Shown here one piece after another: positions 35,169 through 44,886 of a stretch of 64,000 nt of DNA. Origin of the DNA: an uncultured Saccharospirillaceae bacterium (GTDB taxonomy: Bacteria > Pseudomonadota > Gammaproteobacteria > Pseudomonadales > Oceanobacteraceae); NCBI GenBank assembly GCA_947503895.1, contig CANNFT010000011.1:62001-126000 (forward strand), written 5' to 3'. Below the pieces are notes generated by a model that was not told the origin of the DNA, made no database searches, and saw nothing but the letters and a program-made list of their open reading frames with translations. Position numbers and translations under genes: made by a program. Each line of letters starts with the position of its first letter. The stretch's first letter is position 1.

Positions 35169-36635
35169 ATGACGACAGACAATTCTCACCTAGAAGCTTT
35201 GTTGGATGCACAGCAAATCGTTATTGAAAAAATAGCGCTGGATGAGCCTATATCCGACACGCTCGAATGTATTTGTTTGCAAATAGAACGTGTGCTGGAT
35301 GATACGTCTGCGAAAAGCTCCATTTTGACCTTAACCGGAAATACCCTTCACCATGGCGCTGCGCCTCACTTACCTCTACCGTTCACCGAACTCGTCGAAG
35401 GCTTAGAAATTGGCCCCAAGGCCGGATCGTGTGGAACCGCGGCGTATGACAATCGGCAAGTGATCGTCACGGATATTGCGAACGATCCGCTTTGGGAAGA
35501 CGTCGCCCAATTGGTTGAACCTTTTGAATTAAAAGCCTGTTGGTCGACACCGATTCATTCATCAAAAAATGAAGTGCTCGGTACATTTGCCATTTATTAC
35601 ACCAGCATAAAAGCACCGGAAGATTTTCATTTAAATGTCATTAGGCGATTTGGTTCATTGGCCGGCATGGCACTCGAACGCCATCGCGCTAAAATGCGCG
35701 AAAAAGTATTGAATAAGCATTTGGCTGTCAGCATGGAACGCCTTCAAGCTTTCACACAAGTGATGCCTGATCTCGCCTTAATATTATCGGAATCGGGTGA
35801 ATACGTTGATATTTACGGTGCCAGCGATGACCTGTTGTATGACAAACGAGAAAACGTCATTGGCAAAACGGTCAATGAGGTTTTACCGGCTGAACGTGCG
35901 AAAGCCATCATGGGCATTATTCAAGAAACGCTTAAACAAGATCAGTCTCAAATATTTGAATATCAATTAAAGGTACCGAAAGGGTTGGTGGATTTTGAGG
36001 GCCGTACGTCTGTTATACAGAGGTACAGCGCCAGTGATCCAGAACGTCAGCATGTGTTGCTGATGGCGCGCGATATCACACAGAGAAAAGAAGCAGAGCG
36101 AGAAATTAAACAATTGGCTTTTTATGATCCGCTCACAGAATTGCCCAATCGACGATTGCTGGTGGATCGGCTTCAGCGGGTATTAGCTCATATCAAACGT
36201 AAACAAACGCGTGGAGCCCTAATCTTCATCGACTTAGATAATTTTAAAGTCGTGAATGATTCACAAGGACACAGTGTTGGGGATGAATTACTGATTCAAG
36301 TGGCGGATCGGTTACGTCAAACACTGCGAAACGCAGACACGATAGCTCGCATGGGTGGCGATGAGTTCATTGTTATTTTAGAAAACGCCAAGGTGGACCA
36401 CCATGGAATGGAACAAGAAGCCAAAACGGTGGCTCAGCGCATACTCGACTGTTTAGTGCCTGCGTTTGTTATTCAAAACAAATCCATACATATTAATGGC
36501 AGCTTGGGTGTCGCCATGATTGATGCGGGTATGTCCTCGCCAGATGATGTTATGGGCATGGCAGATAGCGCAATGTACCGAGCCAAGCGTGCAGGTCGAG
36601 GGCAAGCGTGTTTCAGTATGCGCGGTCGTTCATGA
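35169..36635 (+). CDS. GAF-PAS-GGDEF diguanylate cyclase
   Basis: 488 residues from ATG 35169 (GTG 35154 would add five). A GAF domain (about 1-165: SCGTAAYDNRQVIVTDI, LGTFAIYY) is followed by a PAS domain (180-310) and a GGDEF domain (about 315-485) with intact MGGDEF and FYDPLTELPNRR. No membrane helix and no EAL domain. The active-site motif is canonical, so synthesis of cyclic di-GMP is expected, controlled by a cytosolic ligand or redox signal. The CobW-type gene follows 34 bases later and may be cotranscribed. Confidence 0.92.
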   Translation: MTTDNSHLEALLDAQQIVIEKIALDEPISDTLECICLQIERVLDDTSAKSSILTLTGNTLHHGAAPHLPLPFTELVEGLEIGPKAGSCGTAAYDNRQVIVTDIANDPLWEDVAQLVEPFELKACWSTPIHSSKNEVLGTFAIYYTSIKAPEDFHLNVIRRFGSLAGMALERHRAKMREKVLNKHLAVSMERLQAFTQVMPDLALILSESGEYVDIYGASDDLLYDKRENVIGKTVNEVLPAERAKAIMGIIQETLKQDQSQIFEYQLKVPKGLVDFEGRTSVIQRYSASDPERQHVLLMARDITQRKEAEREIKQLAFYDPLTELPNRRLLVDRLQRVLAHIKRKQTRGALIFIDLDNFKVVNDSQGHSVGDELLIQVADRLRQTLRNADTIARMGGDEFIVILENAKVDHHGMEQEAKTVAQRILDCLVPAFVIQNKSIHINGSLGVAMIDAGMSSPDDVMGMADSAMYRAKRAGRGQACFSMRGRS

Positions 36636-36669
36636 TGATGCGGGCAGATTAACCTTATTGAGCAAAGTC

Positions 36670-37629
36670 ATGGCATTCTCAAATATTACCACCCACGTCA
36701 TTACGGGGTTTTTAGGCACGGGTAAAACCACGGCATTAATTTCACTGTTACATCAAAAACCCAAACATGAACGCTGGGCTATTTTGGTCAATGAATTTGG
36801 TCAAATGGGATTGGATGTTGATTTTATTCCCGACATTGAAAATACCCAAATTAAACAAGTACCGGGTGGATGTTTGTGTTGTGCCGCCAAGTTGCCCTTT
36901 CAAGTGGCTCTCAATCAATTAATAAAAGAAGCCCGCCCCGATCGAATCTTCATTGAACCCACCGGTCTCGGGCACCCTGAAAATATTTTAGGTATTTTAA
37001 CCGGTGAGCATTTTCGTTCCGTCTTAGATGTGCGCGCCACGCTGACATTGATTGATCCTCGACACCTTTCCAGTGCTAAGCATGTCCAGCATGCGTTGTA
37101 TCAACAGCAATTAAATGTCGGCGATATTTGGGTCGCCAATAAAACCGACTTATGCGAACCAGAAAACGAAAAACAGTTTGATCAGATCTTCGCTCGCCAT
37201 GTAAAACTGAGTCGACCGAATGCGCTTAAAATCTGGACGCAGCACGGCGACATACCGTTATCAAAACTCAATGCTGCGCGTGACACACCGGTTAACCAGG
37301 ACCAACGTTTCCAGGACCAACGATCAATTGAGCGATCCCCTGAGGATGCGTCCTTCACTTCATCTTTTTGGTCTCGATCAGTGGCCTGTCCATTAGATGC
37401 GCATCGTTTAGCCCTTGCCTTAGAGGCGTTAAATTTAGCCCGTGTTAAAGGTTTAATTTACGATGGTGAGCAGTGGTGTGAGTTAAACGGTCAAGAAAAC
37501 AGCATTCACATTCAGCCTTCCTCGATCAGTCATAATCATTCAGACAGTAAACTTGAAATCATTCACGATGGTTCGATTGACCGAGACCTGATCGAGCGTT
37601 TATTAAATGAATGTCAGAGTCACAGATAA
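36670..37629 (+). CDS. CobW/COG0523-type metal-chaperone GTPase
   Basis: 319 residues from ATG 36670. Walker A GFLGTGKTT (13-21), metal site GGCLCC (66-71), switch region EPTGLGHP and guanine motif NKTD; the C-terminal CobW domain ends NECQSHR. COG0523 proteins (YjiA/ZigA/YeiR) deliver zinc or other metals. There is a His-poor loop but the CxCC core is intact. No Zur-like operator was seen. Confidence 0.9.
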   Translation: MAFSNITTHVITGFLGTGKTTALISLLHQKPKHERWAILVNEFGQMGLDVDFIPDIENTQIKQVPGGCLCCAAKLPFQVALNQLIKEARPDRIFIEPTGLGHPENILGILTGEHFRSVLDVRATLTLIDPRHLSSAKHVQHALYQQQLNVGDIWVANKTDLCEPENEKQFDQIFARHVKLSRPNALKIWTQHGDIPLSKLNAARDTPVNQDQRFQDQRSIERSPEDASFTSSFWSRSVACPLDAHRLALALEALNLARVKGLIYDGEQWCELNGQENSIHIQPSSISHNHSDSKLEIIHDGSIDRDLIERLLNECQSHR

Positions 37630-37672
37630 ATGATGTCTTCTAATCGTAAGAAATGGCGGAGCGAGCAGAACA

Positions 37673-38557
37673 ATGGAATCGTGGCTCATTGAGCATGAAA
37701 AAATACTCAGGCTGAGCGCTTTTATTGCGGTATTGAGTGTCATGGCGATATGGGAAATCCTCGCGCCTCGTAAACGATTGTCACAACCAAAAGGGTTCCG
37801 CTGGATTAACAACATTAGCTTAGTGTTTTTGAATAGCATGATGGTAAGGGTGCTTTTTCCAGCTGCCGCGGTGGGGTTTGCCGTGATGGCGCAGCAGCAA
37901 GGCTGGGGGATTTTTAATATTCTATTTAATCAGCTGTCGGCTCCTTCGCTCGGCTTGATTGAAGGCTATGCTTGGAGCGTCAGCGCTGTGTACTGGAGTG
38001 TGGTGATGGTGTGCGTGGTGCTTCAAGACGGCATCATTTACTGGCAGCATCGGTTATTTCATCAGATACCTTGGTTATGGAAATTGCATCAAGTCCACCA
38101 CGCAGACCAAGATATTGATGTCACCACCGGTGCGCGCTTTCACACGTTCGAAATACTCTTGTCTATGTGCATCAAATGGCTGGCGATTGTTTTATTAGGC
38201 GCGCCAGTTGTGTCCGTCATTATTTTCGAATTGCTGCTCAATGTTATGGCGATGTTTAATCACAGTAATGTGCGATTGCCTAAACAATGGGATCACTGGC
38301 TCCGTAAGGTGGTGGTGACACCGGACATGCACCGTGTTCACCATTCGGTTTATCCACAAGAATACAACCGTAACTACGGTTTCAATTTGTCATGGTGGGA
38401 TCGGCTATTCGGTAGCTATCAGGCACAGCCAAAAGATGGCCATGAGAGCATGCGCATAGGATTACCCCACGTCCGCGACCCTAAAGCCAGCCAGCGCCTC
38501 GATCGCATCTTGATGATGCCCTTCCATCGACGTGACACTCAGACTCCCAGTGACTAG
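37673..38557 (+). CDS. Sterol desaturase / fatty acid hydroxylase family protein
   Basis: 294-residue integral membrane di-iron enzyme. The eight-His pattern is present: HRLFH, HQVHH and HRVHHS, with further His in FNHSN. Four or more membrane helices are visible in the N-terminal half. Members hydroxylate or desaturate lipids; no substrate can be named. It begins 43 bases after the CobW gene. Confidence 0.88.
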   Translation: MESWLIEHEKILRLSAFIAVLSVMAIWEILAPRKRLSQPKGFRWINNISLVFLNSMMVRVLFPAAAVGFAVMAQQQGWGIFNILFNQLSAPSLGLIEGYAWSVSAVYWSVVMVCVVLQDGIIYWQHRLFHQIPWLWKLHQVHHADQDIDVTTGARFHTFEILLSMCIKWLAIVLLGAPVVSVIIFELLLNVMAMFNHSNVRLPKQWDHWLRKVVVTPDMHRVHHSVYPQEYNRNYGFNLSWWDRLFGSYQAQPKDGHESMRIGLPHVRDPKASQRLDRILMMPFHRRDTQTPSD

Positions 38558-38778
38558 GCCACTAGGCTCTGGAATTCGGCTGCCCGTCTGACACCCTTGC
38601 CGTCGGCGAAACTTATACACAGTCGACAGTGACGGCTCCGGTGCTCGTTGAGGTGCTCGGATTAGACACCGGTCGCTCTATATATCGCTTCTTGAGTCGA
38701 TACTATTTGTAAAGACGATATTTCGTTTTAAGCTTGGATGCATTACTGTGGCGGAATCAGTGTTAATTTGGAGGCGCT

Positions 38779-40245
38779 ATGGCTAAGGATCGCTCATCTT
38801 CTACAAAACCGTCGAAACCGGTTCGTCAGACCATGACCCAGCATGAATTAGAGCAGCGTCATCGATTGATCCTCGAATCTATGTCTGAAGGTGTGTATGG
38901 GTTGGATGCGCAAGGCAGAGCCACCTTTGTCAATCAAGCGGCTGAAGCGATGACGGGTTGGCGCGCGGATGAATTAATTGGGCAGACGATTCACCAGTTC
39001 CATCATCACAGTCATGCCGATGGCACACACTACCCTCAAAAAGATTGCCCTATCTATCAGAGCATCAAAGACGGACAAACACGCTTCAATGAAAGCGAAG
39101 TCTTTTGGTGCAAAGACGGTTCAAGTTTTCCTGTGGATTATTCCAGCACACCCATAGTGCACAGTGGGCAGATAACGGGGGCCGTGGTCGTGTTTAAAGA
39201 CATCAGCGAGCGAAAATTAGCGCAAGAAAATTTAAGAGAAGCCCTGAATCAGGTGCAAAGATTGAAAGACCGCCTGCAAGCCGAAAATCGCTATTTGCAG
39301 GAAGAGCGTCAAACGGAACACAACAGCGAATTGGTTGGGCAAAGTGAAGTGATTCGCGATTTACACCAGCAAATATCCTTGGTCGCGCCCACAGAAGCCA
39401 GCGCATTAATTCAAGGTGAAAATGGAACGGGCAAGGAATTAATTGCACGCGCACTGCATCAGCAGAGTATGCGTCGGGATCGACCTTTGGTGAAAATAAA
39501 TTGCGGTGCCATTCCAGAAGGCTTAATCGACAGTGAACTGTTCGGGCATGAAAAAGGCGCGTTTACCAGTGCGGTACAGCAACGTATCGGGCGGTTTGAG
39601 TTGGCCGATGGCGGCACGTTATTTTTGGATGAAGTGAGTGAAATGCCATTAGAGGCGCAAGTAAAATTGCTGCGTGTATTACAGGAAAAAGAATTTGAGC
39701 GTGTTGGGGGTAATCAAACCATTAGCGTAAATGTGCGCGTCATCGCTGCGAGTAATCGAGACTTGCATCAGGCCGTTCAAGAAGGGCGGTTTAGAATGGA
39801 TTTGTATTATCGTTTAAACGTGTTTCCGATACATGTTGCACCCTTGCGGCATCGAAAGTCAGACATCCCGATATTAGCCAATCATTTCGCACGCTTAGCC
39901 TGTCAGCGCCTAGGTAAAACTTTCAACGGCATATCGCCTTCAACCTTGAAATGGCTTGGAGAATATCGCTGGCCGGGTAATGTCCGAGAATTACAAAACC
40001 GGGTAGAACATGCCGTCATACTGCATTCAAATGGGCCGTTGGTGATTCCTAAGTTGAACGTCGAAACCTCGGATGGCGTGCAGGATGTGAAGCCTATGTC
40101 ATGGCAGGAGGCGGAGCGGCAACATATTCAAAGTGTGCTGGAATATTGCCGAGGTGTGATTGCGGGTGATCAAGGTGCCGCGCGGATTTTACAGCTTCCC
40201 CCTAGCACCTTACGTTCCCGCATGCAGAAACTGGGGCTGCTGTAG
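38779..40245 (+). CDS. PAS-containing sigma54-dependent activator
   Basis: 488 residues. PAS domain (about 25-145), coiled linker (148-185), AAA+ domain with Walker A GENGTGKE (213-220), sigma54-contact loop GAFTSA (260-265; consensus GAFTGA, so Gly to Ser), and GGTLFLDEVSEMP. The C-terminal Fis-type HTH ends LPPSTLRSRMQKLGL. There is no receiver domain, so the PAS domain is the sensor. A strong GGAGG lies before the ATG. Targets unknown. Confidence 0.9.
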   Translation: MAKDRSSSTKPSKPVRQTMTQHELEQRHRLILESMSEGVYGLDAQGRATFVNQAAEAMTGWRADELIGQTIHQFHHHSHADGTHYPQKDCPIYQSIKDGQTRFNESEVFWCKDGSSFPVDYSSTPIVHSGQITGAVVVFKDISERKLAQENLREALNQVQRLKDRLQAENRYLQEERQTEHNSELVGQSEVIRDLHQQISLVAPTEASALIQGENGTGKELIARALHQQSMRRDRPLVKINCGAIPEGLIDSELFGHEKGAFTSAVQQRIGRFELADGGTLFLDEVSEMPLEAQVKLLRVLQEKEFERVGGNQTISVNVRVIAASNRDLHQAVQEGRFRMDLYYRLNVFPIHVAPLRHRKSDIPILANHFARLACQRLGKTFNGISPSTLKWLGEYRWPGNVRELQNRVEHAVILHSNGPLVIPKLNVETSDGVQDVKPMSWQEAERQHIQSVLEYCRGVIAGDQGAARILQLPPSTLRSRMQKLGLL

Positions 40246-40691
40246 TGTGAAGGATGGCGATGGCTCCTATATCTCGTTTGCCTAGGCGGCGGTTGCCGCT
40301 CACGTTGTTGGGCTCTCGGTTTCTTTTGTGGGGATGGCTCCCCACGCCCCTCTTCGCGGCTACAAGGCTCCCTGCGATTTTATATATTGTCCTCCTGTTT
40401 GGTGGGCGGTCGCCTTAAAGGCCGCAGGGTGATGATCGATTCAATTATATTTTCCAGTTCAAATTCAAATTCAAATTCAAATTCAAATTCAAGGGTAGGC
40501 AAGGGCGAGCTTGGTGTTTGCTTTTATTGCTTTCATGTGGCGATATTTCGTTTATGCGTGATATTTCGTGTCTGTATTTCGTTTCTTGTTGGTGTGTTTG
40601 TTATAAAACCTCTATAAATCAATGGCTTAGGAGTTGGTATGGCGTTTGCTGTCCTAATTGATCGGTGTTTTGTTAATACGATTGAGGTTTC
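40246..40691. other. Intergenic region containing a hexanucleotide repeat
   Basis: About 450 bases between the sigma54 activator and ccoG. It carries the TTCAAA array at 40458-40493. A short plus-strand frame across the array reads Asn-Ser repeats but looks spurious. No FNR-type TTGAT-N4-ATCAA site was found ahead of ccoG. Confidence 0.5.
40458..40493 (+). repeat. (TTCAAA)5 plus one degenerate unit
   Basis: Five perfect tandem TTCAAA units from 40458, followed by TTCAAG. Slipped-strand changes would alter spacing by 6 bases each. It lies about 200 bases before ccoG, outside any gene. Confidence 0.9.
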
Positions 40692-42122
40692 ATGGACCAC
40701 ATCATTCCTGTCATTCAAGTGGATGCCACTCAAAATAACTCTGCGGTGCGTTTAGCCTCGGGGCGTTTTCAGCGCTGGCGACGTATGATCGTGACGCCGT
40801 TAATCCTGTTGTTTGTGCTATCACCGTGGCTGACTTTCAAAGGTGCACCGTTGTTGTGGATGGATTTGCCGCATCGAGAACTGCATGTCTTTGGTTTGGT
40901 TTTTTGGCCGGATGATTACTTGATGTTGACGTGGCTAGCCATGGCCGCTGCTTTTGGGTTGTTTGCGGTGGCCACATTTTCAGGGCGACTATGGTGTGGT
41001 TTCGCGTGTCCACAAACTATTTGGAGCATGATGTTTATTTGGGTAGAAGAAAAAACCCAAGGCAGTCGCCAAAAACGTTTAAAAGAATTGAAATTGCCTT
41101 GGTATAAAAGGCGTTTACTGCCCTTATTTTTGAAACACTCATTATGGATGCTCATCGCCTGCGTGACGGGGTTTACCTTCGTGGCCTTCTTTGAAACCGG
41201 AGAGCAATTATGGCTTGATATCACCCATGCTAATGTCAGTCTGAGTGTGCTGTTTTGGTTGTGCTTTTTTTCCATCATGACCTACTTAAACGGCGGCTGG
41301 TTGCGCGAGCAAGTGTGCTTGCATATGTGTCCTTACTCGCGTTTTCAGTCGGTTATGCTCGATAAAAAAAGCTTAAAAGTCACTTATCAAACTGAGCGGG
41401 GAGAGCCTCGTCGAAATGAAGGTGATTGCATCGATTGCAGCTTATGCGTTCAAGTTTGCCCTGTAGGCATTGATATCCGACAGGGCCTGCAATATGCCTG
41501 CATAGACTGCGCAGCTTGCATCGATGTATGCGATGACGTAATGGAAAAAGTAAACAAGCCAACGGGTTTAATTCAGTTTGCTTATGAAGGGCAAGCCACT
41601 GCGGAATCAATTGGCATGACCACAGGTGACGCTCCAGCGGCCAGTGAATTGAAAGCTGTGCAATCCCAAAAACACGCAATATTCACCCTGCTAAAGGGAC
41701 GTCAAAAACTGTGGGGGTATGCCATTTTAGCCTTGCTGAGCGCAGCCGCGTTTACGCTGCAAGTCTGGTTTAGTGAGGATTTAGATGCGCACCTTTCACG
41801 TGATCGCGGGCAAATGTATCTGTACAACGGTGAGGGTCAGTTGGCGAATCGATACCAATTGAAATTACACAATAAGTCGCGCGAGGCGGCGACCTATCGA
41901 ATTCATGTACAAAACCCAGAGTTAATGCTCACAACGCCTAGCTCGGTGTATATGAGTTCAAGGGAAGTGGTTTACGTGCGAGTTGAGGTTCAGTGTGCGG
42001 CACCTTGTCCGCTGGATGGGACGCAAGAAGTGGCTTTATTGGTTGAACGTGCAGATCACGAAGGTGATCATGCCACGGATTCCGTATTGCTGAGCAGCCG
42101 TTTCTTTGCGCCTCGGTTGTAG
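40692..42122 (+). CDS. ccoG: Cytochrome c oxidase accessory protein CcoG (RdxA/FixG)
   Basis: 476-residue membrane protein with two 4Fe-4S sites (CIDCSLCVQVCP and CIDCAACIDVC), N-terminal helices and the CGFACPQTIW motif. A C-terminal Ig-like FixG domain covers about 370-476. CcoG supports maturation of cbb3 oxidase, probably by copper reduction. ccoNOP is not in the window. GAGG lies before the ATG. It is followed 8 bases later by a small unknown gene. Confidence 0.95.
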   Translation: MDHIIPVIQVDATQNNSAVRLASGRFQRWRRMIVTPLILLFVLSPWLTFKGAPLLWMDLPHRELHVFGLVFWPDDYLMLTWLAMAAAFGLFAVATFSGRLWCGFACPQTIWSMMFIWVEEKTQGSRQKRLKELKLPWYKRRLLPLFLKHSLWMLIACVTGFTFVAFFETGEQLWLDITHANVSLSVLFWLCFFSIMTYLNGGWLREQVCLHMCPYSRFQSVMLDKKSLKVTYQTERGEPRRNEGDCIDCSLCVQVCPVGIDIRQGLQYACIDCAACIDVCDDVMEKVNKPTGLIQFAYEGQATAESIGMTTGDAPAASELKAVQSQKHAIFTLLKGRQKLWGYAILALLSAAAFTLQVWFSEDLDAHLSRDRGQMYLYNGEGQLANRYQLKLHNKSREAATYRIHVQNPELMLTTPSSVYMSSREVVYVRVEVQCAAPCPLDGTQEVALLVERADHEGDHATDSVLLSSRFFAPRL

Positions 42123-42130
42123 CGCAAGTA

Positions 42131-42439
42131 ATGACCTATCAATTAACACGTAAGCAGCCGCGAGACTTCGTTGCCATCGATGAGTTGTGGCCCGCTGCTG
42201 ATGGCTGGCCACAATATTATCCGGCGCAGACCGTTTGGGTGTTCATGGATGAGTACCGCGCCGAGCTTCCTGGCGATGAAGATTATGTTCGAATTATCAT
42301 CAGTGGCGGTGACCACACGGGTTGGCAATACTCGCGACCTTTGGCTGCTCGTCAAGAAGTACAGGGGGTGCTGTCAGCGCTGTGTTTGCCCATCAGTGAG
42401 CAGCAACTTCAGCGCTTAGGCTTTAAAGCGTGGGGTTAA
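42131..42439 (+). CDS. Small protein following ccoG, unknown
   Basis: 102 residues, no signal peptide or helix. WPAADGWPQYYPAQTVWVFM and YVRIIISGGDHTGWQYSR suggest a small alpha/beta fold rich in aromatics. It starts 8 bases after ccoG and is probably translationally coupled, which suggests an oxidase-assembly accessory role by position only. No family recognised. Confidence 0.65.
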   Translation: MTYQLTRKQPRDFVAIDELWPAADGWPQYYPAQTVWVFMDEYRAELPGDEDYVRIIISGGDHTGWQYSRPLAARQEVQGVLSALCLPISEQQLQRLGFKAWG

Positions 42440-42549
42440 GTTTACAGTTTAGCGTGTCGATAAGTGGTATTAATCATGGTGTAAGGCTTGTTCCGTCTAA
42501 TCTTGGCATGTTCCAATCAGACTTTACCAATGAGACAGTTTGAGCCTAC

Positions 42550-43149
42550 ATGACACAGAAATCCCATTCTTTTTTTGAAGATCTACTCGCCATGGTTTGT
42601 GCGACGGCGTTCATGGCATTTGGTATCGTGCTTTACAATCAGTCGGGTTTGTTAACCGGTGGAACTGCAGGTTTGGCATTGATGTTAACCCACTTAACGT
42701 CTTTTACCTTTGGTCAAATCTTCTTCGTTATCAATCTTCCGTTTTACATCTTAGCTTGGAAGCAAATGGGTTGGCGTTTTTGTCTGAACACATTTGTGGC
42801 GGTGAGCCTTGTGTCTGTGTGTGCAGACTACGCAACTCTGATGGTGAGCTTTGAACATTTAAACAACACTTTCGCCGCAATATTTGGCGGGTTTCTATTT
42901 GGCACAGGGTTATTAGTGCTGTTTAGACACAATACGAGTTTGGGGGGGGTTGGCATTTTGGCTTTATTCCTCCAGCGTAAAAATATAATCAGCGCAGGGC
43001 GTTTTCAAATGTTGGTTGACTGCATGATCGTTGCGGCATCCTTTTTTATCGTGAGTGTGCCTATTTTGCTATTGTCTATTGTCGGTGCAGTAGCCATGAA
43101 TTTAATTATCGCTACTAATCATAAACCCGGTCGCTATCAAATTACGTAA
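42550..43149 (+). CDS. YitT-family membrane protein
   Basis: 199 residues with about five hydrophobic helices (ICATAFMAFGIVLYNQ-type start, LFGTGLLVLF, FFIVSVPILLLSIVGAVAMNL). GLLTGGTAGLALMLTHL matches the YitT/DUF161 family of integral membrane proteins without a known substrate. It lacks the DUF2179 tail of longer members. Confidence 0.83.
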   Translation: MTQKSHSFFEDLLAMVCATAFMAFGIVLYNQSGLLTGGTAGLALMLTHLTSFTFGQIFFVINLPFYILAWKQMGWRFCLNTFVAVSLVSVCADYATLMVSFEHLNNTFAAIFGGFLFGTGLLVLFRHNTSLGGVGILALFLQRKNIISAGRFQMLVDCMIVAASFFIVSVPILLLSIVGAVAMNLIIATNHKPGRYQIT

Positions 43150-43486
43150 AGACGCCGCGATAAAGTCAATTTGACGCGACAGACCCGACCCTGCCCTACC
43201 GCGCCGGGTCATTCCAATTTTTTTGTGTTGTGCTTTTTGGATTTAACCCGTTAAATCTTCAGAGCACGCCTTGAACTTGAAAAGACCACTCGGGCAGAAC
43301 TTAAAGTGGGTTCAGCCCTCCCCTTCCTAATGATGATCGTACTGTTAAACGCCTTCAATGTGACACCCTAAGGACTTGCATTTGCTGGAGGAACCCGAGA
43401 TATTTCACTGGCAACCAAGTCTCGTTTTTATTGTCTGAGCTTCATCTTTTACGTCAACCTATTGGATTAAAAAGGAATTAAGCATT
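43150..43486. other. Intergenic region with a weak hairpin
   Basis: GACCCG (43182-43187) can pair with CGGGTC (43205-43210) with a T-rich stretch beginning near 43218, a possible terminator for the YitT-like gene. The rest holds the promoter of the SIMPL gene, not resolved. Confidence 0.4.
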
Positions 43487-44209
43487 ATGGCTCTTTCTCC
43501 TCATCATGTATTAAAGGCCGTGATGGCCGCCCTAGTCATGACATCATGGTCGAATGTTTACGCTGAAGATGCGCATCAAATTGCGACCGTCACGGTCTCA
43601 GGTCACCATCAAGAGAACGTACTGGCGGATAAATACGAATTGAAAGTCCAATTGATCGCGCGCAACAATAAGCGAAACGGGCTTGCGGATAAATTGCAAA
43701 AGAAGCGCAACCAGATTCAGCGTATTCTCGATAAACTTAAGATTGAAGAGCACCAATATGGCTACACTCAAGCTTCATTAACTGAGGAGTTTCAGTGGCA
43801 CGAAGGAAAACGAAAATTGGTCGGTTACAGCATCCAAGAAACTTGGAATATCGAAGTCAGTTCAGCAGAAGAAAATCATGAACTGATTAAACTATTAGGT
43901 GAAACCAACAATATTGATCACTATGAATCACAGCCGCAAGCTTCTAGCAAATTGGTGTATCAACAAGCCTTAAAGCTGGCCGTACAAGATGCAAAAAATA
44001 AAGCGATGATGATGGCGACTGAATTGAATGTCTGTTTAGGGGATGCCACACAAGTAAGAGAGAGCAGTCAATATAGGCCGATGCCTTATATGCACCGAGC
44101 GAAATCCAGTTTAATGATGGCGAAATCCGAAGCCAGTATGCCCGCAGCGCAAGTGAGTTCTGAGGCGACGGTGCAGGTGACGTGGAAATTAAAACCTTGT
44201 ACACCTTAG
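43487..44209 (+). CDS. SIMPL-domain periplasmic protein (DUF541)
   Basis: 240 residues with a signal peptide ending near YAEDAHQ. IATVTVSGHHQENVLADKYELKVQLIARN opens a SIMPL domain, with the characteristic YQQALKLAVQDAKNKAMMMATELN. SIMPL proteins (E. coli YggE) are periplasmic and linked to oxidative-stress tolerance without defined biochemistry. AAGGA precedes the start. A terminator follows. Confidence 0.88.
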   Translation: MALSPHHVLKAVMAALVMTSWSNVYAEDAHQIATVTVSGHHQENVLADKYELKVQLIARNNKRNGLADKLQKKRNQIQRILDKLKIEEHQYGYTQASLTEEFQWHEGKRKLVGYSIQETWNIEVSSAEENHELIKLLGETNNIDHYESQPQASSKLVYQQALKLAVQDAKNKAMMMATELNVCLGDATQVRESSQYRPMPYMHRAKSSLMMAKSEASMPAAQVSSEATVQVTWKLKPCTP

Positions 44210-44236
44210 CTGGGTGACATTTAACGGTTACGCGGA

Positions 44237-44276
44237 AATAAAAAAGCGAGCTGATCAAAGGCTCGCTTTTTTTATT
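44237..44276. terminator. Bidirectional terminator between convergent genes
   Basis: A perfect stem including AAAAAAGCGAGC / GCTCGCTTTTTT with a 9-base loop; A-rich and T-rich flanks serve the SIMPL gene (plus) and the DUF2147 gene (minus). Confidence 0.92.
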
Positions 44277-44308
44277 CAGACAAAAAAATTGTCGAAGGTT
44301 GCTCAACG

Positions 44309-44791
44309 TTATTCGCTTTTTAATTCGCCCGTGGCAATGGGTTGAGCCGTTAAATCGGCCTCGGTTGCGCGCTCCCATATTTGTGAGCGGCCTGCAAATG
44401 CAAAACCAATGTATCCGCGCACATCTAACTTGCTGCCGTTCTCAATAGGTGTGATTTTTGCGCTATAAACCTTGCCGTTACCTGGGTCCAAAATTTCGCC
44501 ATCGTCCCAGGCGTCATCGTCTTTTTGCAGTCCCCAAATAAACTCCATGCCTTCGATGGGCTGATCTTTTCGGCTGCCTTCGCACTCGTCGCACACAGGG
44601 TTTTCTTTTTCAGGATTAATTAAGCGGACGATCTTGCCTTTTAACTCGGATTCCGCGACCCAAATTTTAACAATGCTTTCAGCTTTTCCCGTGTCTTCAT
44701 TAATGGTTTTCCACAGCCCTTCTGCTGGGTCTTGCGCAAACGCGAACTGGCTGATGGAGGCGGCAAGTGTTGCGATGAGAAGTTTTTTCAT
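44309..44791 (-). CDS. DUF2147 secreted protein
   Basis: 160 residues from ATG 44791, with AAGGGA upstream and a signal peptide (MKKLLIATLAASISQFAFA). GLWKTINEDTGKAESIVKIW and VYSAKITPIENGSKLDVRGYIGF, with WERA near the end, are DUF2147 hallmarks, a lipocalin-like periplasmic fold. PVCDEC holds a CxxC-type pair (Cys-Asp-Glu-Cys). Function unknown. Confidence 0.88.
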   Translation of the reverse strand: MKKLLIATLAASISQFAFAQDPAEGLWKTINEDTGKAESIVKIWVAESELKGKIVRLINPEKENPVCDECEGSRKDQPIEGMEFIWGLQKDDDAWDDGEILDPGNGKVYSAKITPIENGSKLDVRGYIGFAFAGRSQIWERATEADLTAQPIATGELKSE

Positions 44792-44886
44792 TGTTATTGT
44801 TTCCCTTGTTATGAACCTGAATTCACACCCTAGCATGAAAATAAAGGGAAATTAAGCGAACACTGCTTGACCGAATGTTAAGAAAA

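Noticed and set aside
40387..40617. Plus-strand frame of 76 codons with Asn-Ser repeats
   Set aside because: The Asn-Ser run is only the translation of the TTCAAA array; the rest is not protein-like.
40620..40691. FNR site ahead of ccoG
   Set aside because: TTGAT occurs, but no ATCAA partner lies at the required spacing.
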